From contig CP048620.1 in the NCBI GenBank assembly GCA_015698305.1, forward strand, positions 2,010,557 to 2,074,556: DNA of 64,000 nucleotides. Reading direction: 5' to 3'. The position numbers and the translations under genes were made by a program. The notes under the pieces were generated by a model, which saw nothing but the letters and a program-made list of their open reading frames with translations, did no database searches and was not told where the DNA came from. Source of the DNA: Candidatus Nitrohelix vancouverensis. GTDB taxonomy: Bacteria > Nitrospinota > Nitrospinia > Nitrospinales > VA-1. Positions 19,191 through 27,751 of the stretch are shown here, in pieces (the stretch's first letter is position 1; each line of letters begins with the position of its first letter).

Positions 19191-19670
19191 TCAGTCCAAC
19201 CTCAATCGGTTGAGGCGGGAAAAATGCTGAGATGTTTTAATGGCGCGGGCGCCGTCGTCTCCCACGCGGTTTCGGAACAGGTCCAGCGTTGTGAGCTTGG
19301 AGAGATATTCCGATTTTGAAAGGGCGATCGCCCCTTCGTCTCCCACTTTATTAAACTTCAAAATAAGTTGGTCCAGATTCGATAACGATTTGCACCCGGC
19401 CAGGGTTTCCGCTCCGACCGCCGTGATTTCGTTCGACTTCAAATTCAATACCCGGAGGTTTTCCAGATAGGGCGAAGCGCACAGGGTTTTCACGCCGTCG
19501 TCGGTGATCTCGTTGTTGCCCAGTTCGAGGCGAGAGAACTCTCCGATCATGCTCATGCCGGCGATGTTTTCGATGTGCGCGTCGGTTATTTTTTTTTCTT
19601 CAAGGTTGATGCTATCGCCTTCAATATGTTCCTTTAAAAATGCTTCCCAGTCTTCCGGTGGATTTTCCAT
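19191..19670 (-). CDS. Leucine-rich repeat protein (RNI type)
   Basis: This 159-residue protein without a signal peptide consists of about four to five repeats of 28-30 residues. The pattern is LxxLxLxxNxITDDGxxxL, for example RLELGNNEITDDGVKTL, VLNLKSNEITAVGAETL, QLILKFNKVGDEGAIAL and TLDLFRNRVGDDGARAI. This is the ribonuclease-inhibitor-like class, common in eukaryotes and in Planctomycetes and some other bacteria. It is a protein-binding scaffold; the partner is unknown. It leads a two-gene unit with the DUF5069 gene. Confidence 0.8.
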   Translation of the reverse strand: MENPPEDWEAFLKEHIEGDSINLEEKKITDAHIENIAGMSMIGEFSRLELGNNEITDDGVKTLCASPYLENLRVLNLKSNEITAVGAETLAGCKSLSNLDQLILKFNKVGDEGAIALSKSEYLSKLTTLDLFRNRVGDDGARAIKTSQHFSRLNRLRLD

Positions 19671-20033
19671 AAATGAATGATTCTGTCTTCTGTTTAAAAA
19701 TTGAACAATAATTTGTTAATTGGGTCTAATCATTAATATTAATCCTATTTTATTCCCCGGTCAATCCCTGCGAAGCGCTCATGGTATTGGCTGATGTTAT
19801 TGAAAGTAACACTCTTAACGACAGAAATGAGGCTTGAAGTGAGTGAAAAATGCCTGATTATGCGATCTTCCTGCATTTGTTTGAGTAAAAGCTTATGCGG
19901 CCTTGAAGTATTTTCGAGTCTGGAATAGGTTGTTTCTGATTTCCGATATTAATGTGATTTTGGTTGAGATATTCGGCCTGCCAAAGTATAATTTTCGGGT
20001 TTTATAATGCAATAAAACCATGGGGATTCGGAT
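19671..20033. other. Intergenic region, AT-rich, no gene seen
   Basis: This 363-base divergent gap lies between the LRR gene (leftward) and a lipoprotein gene (rightward). It is markedly AT-rich near 19690-19760 and should hold promoters for both sides. No convincing -35/-10 pair, RNA gene or conserved small reading frame was found. Confidence 0.6.
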
Positions 20034-20882
20034 ATGAAACTGGGGAAATTTGTTTTTATTGGGGTGTCTTTTGCCTTGTTGTTTTGGGGATGCAACGGCG
20101 GAATGGTGGGGACGGTTCAAAACCCACCTTATGAGCATAACAAAGTTCTTTCGCAAATAAAGCCTGCTTCTGATAGCTCCAAAGTATATAAGGATGCGAA
20201 GTATGGTTTTTCCTTTCGCTTTCCAGCCGACTGGGAAATCGTCGAACCTGTGAAAGTTAAAAAAATGCGCAGTTCCGTAGAAGAGGGCTTGCCATGGAGA
20301 AGACTGGACGCTCCTTTCGCATCCTGGGATCGGATGGGGGTGGGCCTTCGCAAAGTTCAGTTGGAGTCTGATTTCGAAGCGGGTGGATTGGACTTCAATC
20401 TGGATTTAGATTTTGGCCTGGATTTTGATATTGGGATCACTGATTTATCCAACCTGAGAGTGTTGGTGAAAGGGCCTGACGCGATGATCATTGCGCGTGT
20501 GGATCAAATGAAAAAGTCCCTGTCCAGAGTTTCCTATGAATCGGGCGGCTGGGATGATTTTCTTGACGACGTGATGATCTCTGTCATCAGGGAGAGCATT
20601 CACGGCATCTTTTCTAACAAGCCAGGGGTGGTTGAAACCAAGGAAATCGCAGGTAAGTCCACTGTTAAATTCAACAGTTTGAATTTTGAAATTGCCAATA
20701 AAAATATTCAGGAACAGGGGGCGCCATTGTATTCCCTGGGGAGACACATCATTCCTTTTGAAAATGATTTTCTTCTGAGCGTCATCGTTGTCGGTAGCCC
20801 GGAAGGGAATCTTAAAGACGACGTCATCTGGAAGATTTATGATTCTTTTCAGTTCAAAGGACTCCCATCCGAAACAGCGTGA
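20034..20882 (+). CDS. Probable lipoprotein with PsbP/DUF1795-like fold
   Basis: This 282-residue protein has the signal peptide MKLGKFVFIGVSFALLFWGC, whose end (FWGC) is an acceptable lipobox. The segment YKDAKYGFSFRFPADWEI is the classic start of PsbP-like/DUF1795 domains, found in many exported proteins of unknown role. A curious acidic stretch of alternating Asp and hydrophobic residues (about residues 121-143, FNLDLDFGLDFDIGITDLSN) is unlike the rest. No functional neighbour identifies its job. Confidence 0.65.
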   Translation: MKLGKFVFIGVSFALLFWGCNGGMVGTVQNPPYEHNKVLSQIKPASDSSKVYKDAKYGFSFRFPADWEIVEPVKVKKMRSSVEEGLPWRRLDAPFASWDRMGVGLRKVQLESDFEAGGLDFNLDLDFGLDFDIGITDLSNLRVLVKGPDAMIIARVDQMKKSLSRVSYESGGWDDFLDDVMISVIRESIHGIFSNKPGVVETKEIAGKSTVKFNSLNFEIANKNIQEQGAPLYSLGRHIIPFENDFLLSVIVVGSPEGNLKDDVIWKIYDSFQFKGLPSETA

Positions 20883-21245
20883 TCGTCTTCCATATATTTG
20901 AGAGCGTCATGATCGATTGGGGCTTTTGAAATGTTTTTAATTCCTCGAGCGCTATCGCAATATCTTGTGAACCCTCTCCCTCTGGGAGGGGGCGGTTGAG
21001 GGAGGCTGAATTTCTTCGAACGGCTCTGTCGCTATCCTTTCTTGGTGTACTAAATCATCCGTATCATTGTTTTATCTTTCGCAATTTTCCTCCTGGACCG
21101 GTTGAATTTCAATCAGTGTCTACCTCCGAAATTGACCAGAAAATGAGCTGTGTTTTCTTGAAAAATTGAATTCCATTTTGGATTTGGAAGTGTTAGATTT
21201 CTAAATGGAGGGCTTTACTTTAAGAAACTTTAGGGAGGTACAGGC
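20883..21245. other. Intergenic region with a GC hairpin element
   Basis: A 363-base gap between two plus-strand genes. It contains a C/G-rich palindromic element (listed separately) and otherwise AT-rich sequence. The last 20 bases hold a strong ribosome site (AGGGAGGT) for the next gene. No gene is seen. Confidence 0.6.
20972..21007. repeat. REP-like palindromic element
   Basis: The sequence CCCTCTCCC-TCT-GGGAGGGGG followed by GGTTGAGGGAGG resembles the dispersed intergenic palindromes with a CCCTCTCCC core seen in many proteobacterial and other genomes. No second copy was noticed in this window, so repeat status rests on resemblance only. It lacks a T tract, so it is not a typical terminator. 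Confidence 0.45.
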
Positions 21246-21608
21246 ATGAAAAAAGGCGTTCTGTTTTTAGCGGCATTTCTGGTCTTTGCGTTGCCCTTGA
21301 CGGTGTTTGCAGGGGAAGGCCCCATGCATTTGCCCAAAGGCTCCAACGAAGCGGCCAATATGCATAATGAAGCCGGTATCAAGCATTGGGGAATGGGCCA
21401 TGCGGATGAGGCTCTGAAGCATTTTCAGGAAGCTTCTGCGGAAGATTCCAGTCTGGCTGAAATCCACTTCAATGAAGCGGTTGCTCTGGATGCGCTGGGA
21501 CGGCATGGCGAAGCGACCAAACACTTCGGAGTGGCTAAAAAGCTGGCTAATGGAAATAAGGCTATTTTAGAGTCACCGATTTTGAATGGTCATTTGGGAC
21601 ATCACTAG
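21246..21608 (+). CDS. Small exported TPR protein
   Basis: This 120-residue protein has a clear signal peptide (GVLFLAAFLVFALPLTVFAGE). About two TPR motifs follow: EAGIKHWGMGHADEALKHF, and AEIHFNEAVALDALGRHGEA. It ends in a His-rich tail (GHLGHH). It is probably periplasmic and binds a partner through the TPRs. AGGGAGGT lies just before the ATG and a strong terminator follows, so it is a single-gene unit. Confidence 0.75.
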   Translation: MKKGVLFLAAFLVFALPLTVFAGEGPMHLPKGSNEAANMHNEAGIKHWGMGHADEALKHFQEASAEDSSLAEIHFNEAVALDALGRHGEATKHFGVAKKLANGNKAILESPILNGHLGHH

Positions 21609-21652
21609 TCCAGGCGGATTCGAGAGTGTGTCCTGAAGGTTTTGTTGGTCTG

Positions 21653-21688
21653 AGAGACCGGTTTTTTTAAACCGGTCTCTTTTTTTTT
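21653..21688 (+). terminator. Rho-independent terminator
   Basis: A perfect 12-bp stem (AGAGACCGGTTT with AAACCGGTCTCT) and a four-base T loop are followed by nine T residues. It ends the small TPR gene transcript. Confidence 0.93.
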
Positions 21689-21806
21689 CCAATTGTCGAA
21701 CGGACCCACCGCACAGGGGCGAAAAAACTGATTTTTCAGGTATCGATTCGTGTTTTCTGATACAATGAAATGAACTTGGGAAATTTAACGTAAGGGAGAT
21801 CAGCAT

Positions 21807-22211
21807 ATGATGGGAATCGGATTCCCTGAGCTAATGATCATACTCGTAATTATTATGATCATTTTCGGGGCTGGAAAATTACCGGAGATTGGAAGCGCGT
21901 TTGGCAGAAGCATCAAGAATTTTAAGAGTTCGATGAAAGAGGCTCAGGAAGAGGAAGTTCCTCTGGATAGCGCGGAGACTTCCGCTACGGCGCCGGAGGG
22001 CGGAGCGCCAGCGCAAACCGCTCAGGCGGCGGCTAAAAAGGAAGAAGAAATTATTGATGATGTCGCTCTGGAAGTGGAAAAAAACAGGATCGGCACCATT
22101 CGCACCCCTCATGACGGTTTGGTTCAACAATCGGATGTATTCACCAGCTCGTTAGGTCGAACTCCCGGCGGTCGCGGCAGGGACAGGGGCGTTTCGCGAG
22201 ACGTTTTTTAG
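21807..22211 (+). CDS. tatA: Twin-arginine translocase TatA/TatB-type subunit
   Basis: This 134-residue protein has one N-terminal helix (PELMIILVIIMIIFG), the TatA hinge FGAGKLPEIGSAFG and an amphipathic helix RSIKNFKSSMKEAQEEE. A long low-complexity tail rich in Ala and Glu follows. It forms the pore component that lets folded, often cofactor-bearing proteins cross the inner membrane. The FGAGKLPE hinge fits TatA better than TatB. No tatC is adjacent. ATG codons at 21807 and 21810 are both usable after AAGGGAG. Confidence 0.9.
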   Translation: MMGIGFPELMIILVIIMIIFGAGKLPEIGSAFGRSIKNFKSSMKEAQEEEVPLDSAETSATAPEGGAPAQTAQAAAKKEEEIIDDVALEVEKNRIGTIRTPHDGLVQQSDVFTSSLGRTPGGRGRDRGVSRDVF

Positions 22212-22234
22212 GCTAAGAATTTATCACAGTTTTT

Positions 22235-22270
22235 AAAGCCGCTTTCGACTGGGTCGGAAGCGGTTTTTTA
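22235..22270 (+). terminator. Rho-independent terminator after tatA
   Basis: A 15-bp stem (AAAGCCGCTTTCGAC with GTCGGAAGCGGTTTT, two G-U pairs) runs into a TTTTTT tract 24 bases after the tatA stop. The convergent membrane-protein gene ends ten bases later. Confidence 0.88.
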
Positions 22271-22279
22271 TTGGGGATT

Positions 22280-23278
22280 TTAGATTTCTTCGCTGATTTT
22301 TTCAGAGGGCTTGAATTCGATTTGCCAGGCAAGAAACAGTCCCAGACCCACCCATAGTAATTCCTTGATCCTTCGCACGAAGGACACCGTCAAGCCGATA
22401 TCCGCCGTCATTCCCAGCGCTGAAAAAATAAGGATCAGTCCGCCTTCCTGTGCTCCGAGGCTGAGCGGAATAAAAAAACTGCCAACACGTATCAATTGCG
22501 CGAGCGATTCGATGATCCATAGATCCGACAAGCTGGTTTCGATGCCCAGAAAATAGAGGGTGACGTAGAGTTCGGCGAGGCCGACAATCCACCCGACCAG
22601 AGCGAACAGGATGGAGATGAAGACGCGCTTGCGGTTTTCTCTGTAGAAGCCTCCCATTTGTATGGAGAGTCCGTCCAGTTTTCCCAGTAGCGGGCGGAGT
22701 CGTCCGCTGAATGGGAGAACGCTTGCCCACCGGGTTATTTTTCCAAGGGAACCGGTGATCTGAAAGAGGAAGAACAGAAAAATCGCGATGGTGAACCCGA
22801 CCATGCCCGCGAGACTGGTTTGTTTGAAGAGCGGGGAGACTTGTTCGGAGGCGAATATCATATACAGGCCGGGCACAAAAAACAGCACCAGCGCTGTCAG
22901 GAATGTGGTGCGCGCGATGACCTGCGAGGCCAGCCCCTGACGCAGTGAGATGCCATGCTTGTCCTTGAGCAATTGCGCTTTGACCGGTTCGCCTCCCAGC
23001 GTTCCCAGCGGGGTAATGACGTTGTAGGCTTCTCCAATCTGGCGGATTCTCCAGCATTGCCAAAGGCTGAATCGCGCCGATTCCGCCGGGTAAAAATTAT
23101 ATTTCCAGGAAAGCGTGTCGAGGACGGTGACGGCGCAATAGATCAGCATGATATAGAGGAAACCGATGCCAAGGCGCTTCAAGAGGGCGAGGGTCTGCCC
23201 CAGATCGACCATCTGAACGGCCCAGACAAACAAGGCCAGGCCCAGAAGTAAAAAAATAATTTTTAAGGGTTGGAACAT
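22280..23278 (-). CDS. Flippase-like membrane protein (LPG synthase TM family)
   Basis: This 332-residue multi-pass protein of the UPF0104/lysylphosphatidylglycerol-synthase TM family has around seven to eight helices. The conserved region NVITPLGTLGGEPVKAQLLK and the late motif FFIPLSLGAQEGGLILIF are family signatures. Relatives include HpnL and AglD-associated proteins thought to act on lipid or lipid-linked substrates. The catalytic aminoacyl transferase domain of MprF is absent, so this is not an MprF enzyme. It stands alone on the minus strand. Confidence 0.85.
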   Translation of the reverse strand: MFQPLKIIFLLLGLALFVWAVQMVDLGQTLALLKRLGIGFLYIMLIYCAVTVLDTLSWKYNFYPAESARFSLWQCWRIRQIGEAYNVITPLGTLGGEPVKAQLLKDKHGISLRQGLASQVIARTTFLTALVLFFVPGLYMIFASEQVSPLFKQTSLAGMVGFTIAIFLFFLFQITGSLGKITRWASVLPFSGRLRPLLGKLDGLSIQMGGFYRENRKRVFISILFALVGWIVGLAELYVTLYFLGIETSLSDLWIIESLAQLIRVGSFFIPLSLGAQEGGLILIFSALGMTADIGLTVSFVRRIKELLWVGLGLFLAWQIEFKPSEKISEEI

Positions 23279-23369
23279 GCGATTAGCGGCGTTTCCCGGG
23301 TCGGGAGTCAGGGCAACGCCGCGAGGATCTGATGGATACTAGTTTGAATCTGGATTGAATGAGGCGCCA

Positions 23370-23388
23370 GCGACCGCTCAGCGGTCGC
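23370..23388. other. Perfect hairpin with the nuoD stop codon in its loop
   Basis: An 8-bp GC-rich inverted repeat (GCGACCGC and GCGGTCGC) flanks exactly the three bases of the nuoD stop codon (TGA on the minus strand). No T run follows on that strand. It may stabilise the mRNA end or act as a weak pause site; this is a guess. Confidence 0.6.
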
Positions 23389-24568
23389 ATTCCCCGCCGA
23401 TCATATTGATCATGTCAAAGGTGGGGATGATATCCGCCAGCATTCCGCCTTTGCACATATCCTCCATCGCCGCCGTCATGGTGAAGCAGGGCGGTCGGAC
23501 GCGGCATTTGTAAGGTTTCCCGGTGCCGTCGCTGACCAGATAGAAGCCGAGTTCGCCATTCGCCGCTTCCGTAGGCAGGTACACTTCGCCGACAGGCGGT
23601 TTGAGTCCGTCAATAACGACTTTGAAATGAGCGATCATCTCTTCCATCTTGGAGTAAACGTCCTGTTTTGACGGCACGCGCAAATACGGGTTGCTCACGT
23701 TAATCGGGCCTTCAGGCATATCCTTCATGGCTTGCTTGATGATCTTGAAGCTTTGTTTGATTTCTTCCATTCGAACCAGATAGCGGTCGAAATTGTCGCC
23801 AACCGTTCCAATGGGAATGTCAAAATCAAGTTTGTCGTAGACCAGATAGGGGTGAGCTTTGCGAACGTCGTAATCAATGCCGCAAGCGCGCAGACAAGGT
23901 CCCGTGAATCCCCAGGTGATTGCATTTTCCTTCGAGATGCCGCCGGTGTCGCGCATTCGGTCGAGAAAAATACGATTCTTGGTCAACAATTTGTCAACAT
24001 CCTCGTAAAGAGAATCGAGTTTCGGGTAAGCCGCTTCGAGATCGTCGTTGAATCCCGGTGGCAGGTCGCACATCAATCCGCCGATGCGGATGTAATTGGA
24101 GGTCAGTCGTGCTCCGCAAACTTTTTCAAGAAGGTCCCAGAGAATTTCGCGAGTTTCAACGAAATAGATGAATGCGGTCAGCGCGCCCAGTTCAAGAGCG
24201 GCGGCGGCGATGTTGGTGTAATGATCTGTGATGCGGGCCAGTTCGTTGGTGACGACTCGAATGTACTGGCAACGCTCGGTGGCTTCGATGCCGCAGAGTT
24301 TTTCAACCGCCAGCGCATAGCCGATATTGTTCATGATTGCGGAACAATAGTTCAAGCGATCCGTGTAGGGGAAGACATTCGTCCAGGTGACGCTTTCGCA
24401 CATCTTCTCGAATCCGCGATGCAGATAACCCACTTCGACGTCCATCTTGACGACGGTTTCGCCGTCCAGAGTCAGCAGGAACTTAACGGTTCCATGGGTG
24501 GCGGGGTGAGAAGGCCCCATGTTGAGGACCATGTGCTCGGTATGCAAATTTTCTTTTAAATCGCTCAT
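23378..24568 (-). CDS. nuoD: NADH-quinone oxidoreductase subunit D
   Basis: This 396-residue 49-kDa subunit of complex I lies in the peripheral arm and forms the quinone site together with NuoB. Signatures are MGPSHPATHGTVKFLLTLDG near the start, EVGYLHRGFEKMCE, the segment WGFTGPCLRACGIDYDVRK, and the C-terminus FDMINMIGGECDR. It is related to nickel-iron hydrogenase large subunits but, as in all NuoD, lacks the nickel cysteines. The gene follows nuoG by 40 bases. The usual neighbours nuoB and nuoC are not here. Confidence 0.97.
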   Translation of the reverse strand: MSDLKENLHTEHMVLNMGPSHPATHGTVKFLLTLDGETVVKMDVEVGYLHRGFEKMCESVTWTNVFPYTDRLNYCSAIMNNIGYALAVEKLCGIEATERCQYIRVVTNELARITDHYTNIAAAALELGALTAFIYFVETREILWDLLEKVCGARLTSNYIRIGGLMCDLPPGFNDDLEAAYPKLDSLYEDVDKLLTKNRIFLDRMRDTGGISKENAITWGFTGPCLRACGIDYDVRKAHPYLVYDKLDFDIPIGTVGDNFDRYLVRMEEIKQSFKIIKQAMKDMPEGPINVSNPYLRVPSKQDVYSKMEEMIAHFKVVIDGLKPPVGEVYLPTEAANGELGFYLVSDGTGKPYKCRVRPPCFTMTAAMEDMCKGGMLADIIPTFDMINMIGGECDR

Positions 24569-24608
24569 AATTCAAAAACGTCCTTGATAAAGAGACGGAT
24601 AATTTAAG

Positions 24609-27194
24609 TTAATTGGCTTTTGAAATTTTAACTGAAATGGTGTTTTGATCGCCATTTCGCAGGGTATTGACCGGTACTTCAGGCCAGTTTTTGGGAATAT
24701 AGACCATTCCTTCCGGGGTTGCCGAACTGGTTTTGACTTCCACTTCAACCCGGCCTTGTTTGGATTCGACAAGGATTTTATCCCCGCTCTGGATATCGGC
24801 TTTCTGCGCATCCTTGGAGTTGATTTCCGCGATACAGGAAGGCCCGATGTCCACCAGCGCTTTGGCGTAATGCGAATAGTTGCCGATATGAAACATGTGA
24901 TTGTTGCTCAATAGTTTCAATGGGAACTCTTTGCTGGTTTTTTGCGGTTCGACAAAATCGCTGGTTTTGAATTCCGGCTTGGCGGCAAATCCCTGCGGCT
25001 TCCATTGCAGGTATTTATTGCCCGGAAACAGCCCCTGATAACATGGGACTTCCTTTGCAATCTCGTCCTGGACATCCAGCGTGGATTCCGCCTTGAAGGG
25101 TTTTCCAAGCGCTTCAGCCAGTTGCATCAGGATATCAAAATCCGTTCTGGAGGCGCCTTGCGGTCGAATGGCCGGAGCAACTCGTTGCACATGGCGGGTC
25201 ATGTTGGTGTAGGTGCCGTCACGTTCTGCAAAGGATGTGGTTGGCAGTACCAGATCCGCCATTCTTGCGGTGTCGCTCATGAAGGAGTCCTGAACCACCA
25301 GAAAAGGCACGGTTTGCAAACCGTTCTCGACGCTGGATCGACTCGTGTGCGAGCGCAGTGGATCTTCTCCCAAAATATGCAGGAATTTGATTTTTCCGTT
25401 CGAGCAGTTTTCGAACAAATCGCTAGCCAGATCGGCTTGCTTCTTCAACTCGCCTTCAACGGGGCGATAACCCGGCAGGAATTGCGGAGTGACGCCCATA
25501 TCGTTCACGCCCTGAGAGTTGCAATGCTCGCGCGGCGGATAAATGCTGACGCTTCCCTCGCCTCCAGCATGCACCAGAATCGACAGATTCAGCAAGGCGT
25601 TGAGCGTTGCCTGACCAAAGCCGGAGCTGAGCACGTCGTTGCCGATGAGGATGGCGCGGTCCGCCTTCTTTGCAAACTGTCGCGCGGCTCGCATCATCAG
25701 TTCATTATCAATCCCCGCCACCTTTTTCGTCGCTTCCGCCGTGTACGGCGCCAGCGATTCCATCAAGGCATTGAAGTTGGGAATCTGGCTTTGCGCCTTG
25801 GCGACGTCAATGAGGTTCTCGTCGATCAGGATACGACTCAGCCGGTTTGCAATGAAGGTGTCGGCGTCTTGAGAATAGATCAAGCGGATATTGATGAGAC
25901 TTTCATTGTCGAAGCGGACGTTTCTTGGATTGGCGTAGATGATTCCGGTTTTCGAGAAGATCGCGCCTTTGCGGATGGAATTACCGCCGACGGGATACTC
26001 ACAAGGCAGATCGGAGTTGAAGACCAGAACGACGTCCATGGTGTCCAGATCCGTCACCGGTTTGGATTCGATGCCGTTTTCAAAACAGTCGATCATGAAC
26101 TGGTTGACGTAAGGCGCCTGAATATTTTGCAGGTTATTGATCTGGTTGGAGCCGTACAACTCTCGATACAGTTTCTGAAACAGATAATTTTCTTCGTTGG
26201 TCAATTTTTCAGAACCGAGTCCCGCGACGCTACCGGGGCCGCTACGGTTGATCGTGGTTTGAACGCGTTGAGCGATCATTTTGAGCGCTTCTTCCCAACT
26301 GATTTCCGTAAAGGTTCCGCCCTGATTGATCAAAGGCGATTGGATTCGATTTTCGTTGTGAATGATGCCATGACCGAATCGGCCCTTGGCGCATAGATTG
26401 CCTTCATTGATTCCCACGCCGAGGGTTTCGTCGGCGGTGATTCGGACAGCCTGGCCTTTTTTGCTTTCGACTTGCACGGTGCAACCCCAGGAGCAGTAAT
26501 TGCAGGTGGTATGCGTGTTGTTGAACAAGGCGGCGAGACCGCGCGCCTGGGAGGACATATCCATCAGCGCGCCGGTGGGGCACACAGTGATACATTGTCC
26601 GCAGAATTCACAGTCGAGAGGTTCGTCGTTAGCGGTGCCGATAGCGGCTTTGTAGCCGCGCTGATGGAAATCCAGCGCCTGCACGCCCTGAATCTCGTCG
26701 CAGGCGCGAACGCACAGGCCGCAGACGATGCATCGATTCAAATAGAATTCGATCAGGGGGTTGGATTTCAGACTGGGCTCGTTGCGGCGTTGAATTTCAA
26801 AACGGGGCTTTTGCAACTCCAGCATTTCGGTGTTGTCTTGTAGCGGGCATACGCCGGACTTGTCGCAAATGGGGCAATCCAGCGGGTGTTCCACCAGAAG
26901 CATTTCGATATTCGCCTTGTTGTAGCGGTCGGTTTCTTCGGTGTTGACCTTGATTTCCATTCCCTCTGAGACGGGGTGCGTGCAGGAATAGACGAGATCT
27001 TTTTTACCGTTTTCCGTGACTTCGACCATGCAGGTGCGACAGGCGGCAAAGGGTTTTAATTTGCGGTTGTAGCAAAGATTGGTCACGTCCATGTCGTTAT
27101 TCTTGATGGTCTCAATAATAATCGTGCCTTCCGGCGCGGACGCGGCTTTGCCATTAATCGTAAAATTTACAGTCTTTCTTACAATTACGCTCAT
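24609..27194 (-). CDS. nuoG: NADH-quinone oxidoreductase subunit G
   Basis: This 861-residue iron-sulfur subunit has an N-terminal 2Fe-2S domain (CYNRKLKPFAACRTC). The His/Cys-ligated N5 site is HPLDCPICDKSGVC. Two 4Fe-4S motifs follow (CIVCGLCVRACDE and CEFCGQCITVCP), then CNYCSWGC with a distant NLCAKGRFG, and a long molybdopterin-oxidoreductase-like region. It ends in a full molybdopterin-dinucleotide-binding domain (HIGNYSHYAKALVDIG onward). The complete set of cluster ligands suggests a functional electron path from NuoE/F toward the quinone. The gene sits directly behind nuoE; nuoF, normally between them, is absent. Confidence 0.96.
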   Translation of the reverse strand: MSVIVRKTVNFTINGKAASAPEGTIIIETIKNNDMDVTNLCYNRKLKPFAACRTCMVEVTENGKKDLVYSCTHPVSEGMEIKVNTEETDRYNKANIEMLLVEHPLDCPICDKSGVCPLQDNTEMLELQKPRFEIQRRNEPSLKSNPLIEFYLNRCIVCGLCVRACDEIQGVQALDFHQRGYKAAIGTANDEPLDCEFCGQCITVCPTGALMDMSSQARGLAALFNNTHTTCNYCSWGCTVQVESKKGQAVRITADETLGVGINEGNLCAKGRFGHGIIHNENRIQSPLINQGGTFTEISWEEALKMIAQRVQTTINRSGPGSVAGLGSEKLTNEENYLFQKLYRELYGSNQINNLQNIQAPYVNQFMIDCFENGIESKPVTDLDTMDVVLVFNSDLPCEYPVGGNSIRKGAIFSKTGIIYANPRNVRFDNESLINIRLIYSQDADTFIANRLSRILIDENLIDVAKAQSQIPNFNALMESLAPYTAEATKKVAGIDNELMMRAARQFAKKADRAILIGNDVLSSGFGQATLNALLNLSILVHAGGEGSVSIYPPREHCNSQGVNDMGVTPQFLPGYRPVEGELKKQADLASDLFENCSNGKIKFLHILGEDPLRSHTSRSSVENGLQTVPFLVVQDSFMSDTARMADLVLPTTSFAERDGTYTNMTRHVQRVAPAIRPQGASRTDFDILMQLAEALGKPFKAESTLDVQDEIAKEVPCYQGLFPGNKYLQWKPQGFAAKPEFKTSDFVEPQKTSKEFPLKLLSNNHMFHIGNYSHYAKALVDIGPSCIAEINSKDAQKADIQSGDKILVESKQGRVEVEVKTSSATPEGMVYIPKNWPEVPVNTLRNGDQNTISVKISKAN

Positions 27195-27235
27195 TTATAC
27201 AGATTTCCCCGGGGAAAACCCCGTTTAATTTAAAT

Positions 27236-27751
27236 TTATAGTTTGTATTCGCCGAACAGGGCCAAGGTCTTTTCTGGATCTATGGTTCCGTGCGTGTCAT
27301 CCCCTACGATCGCCATTGGAGCCGCGCCGCAGTTACCCAGACACGATGCGGTTTGAAGCGTGAACAACTTGGTTGGATCAGTCTGACCGGGTTTCATATG
27401 GTAGCAGTCATTGAGTTTGCTGGCGATGAGATCGGCGCCTTTAACAAAGCAGGCGGTGCCATAACAAAGCTTGATGATGTATTTACCCGGCTCTTCTATC
27501 AAAAATTTGGGGTAAAAAGAAATGACCCCATAGAGTTGCGCTCGCGTGACGCCCAGTTCATCAATCAACATTGCCATTGCCGTTGGCGGCAAGTAGCGAT
27601 AGACGTCTTGAATTCTTTGTAAAACCGGAATTAAATGGTTTCGGTTCTTCTCTGGCAATGCGTCGAGAATTTTTTGGACGGGGGCCAGGTCAATTTCCTT
27701 TTCCTCGTTTTCTTCTTCTTCGGTAGCAACTGCGTCTTCCGTCTCGGCCAT
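27236..27751 (-). CDS. nuoE: NADH-quinone oxidoreductase subunit E
   Basis: This 171-residue thioredoxin-fold 2Fe-2S subunit has the four ligands Cys96 and Cys101 (CYGTAC) and Cys137 and Cys141 (CLGNC). The helical N-terminal part contains PVLQRIQDVYRYLPPTAM, as in all NuoE/HoxE proteins. An acidic extension (EEEENEEKE) precedes it. ATG at 27751 is preferred; GTG at 27760 is also in frame, but AGGGTG is spaced correctly for the ATG. The gene leads the nuoE-nuoG-nuoD unit. NuoE normally works with NuoF, the FMN/NADH-binding subunit, which must be encoded elsewhere or be replaced. Confidence 0.95.
   Translation of the reverse strand: MAETEDAVATEEEENEEKEIDLAPVQKILDALPEKNRNHLIPVLQRIQDVYRYLPPTAMAMLIDELGVTRAQLYGVISFYPKFLIEEPGKYIIKLCYGTACFVKGADLIASKLNDCYHMKPGQTDPTKLFTLQTASCLGNCGAAPMAIVGDDTHGTIDPEKTLALFGEYKL

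Noticed and set aside
20972-21007. Terminator at the GC hairpin
   Set aside because: No T run follows on either strand; it looks more like a dispersed palindrome.
22280-23278. MprF lysyl-phosphatidylglycerol synthase
   Set aside because: Only the membrane domain is present; the aminoacyl transferase domain is missing.
23732-24559. A 275-codon plus-strand frame inside nuoD
   Set aside because: It is antisense to a clear nuoD and looks like a shadow frame.
24942-26396. A 484-codon plus-strand frame inside nuoG
   Set aside because: It is antisense to a gene with full family motifs and its translation has no recognisable domain.
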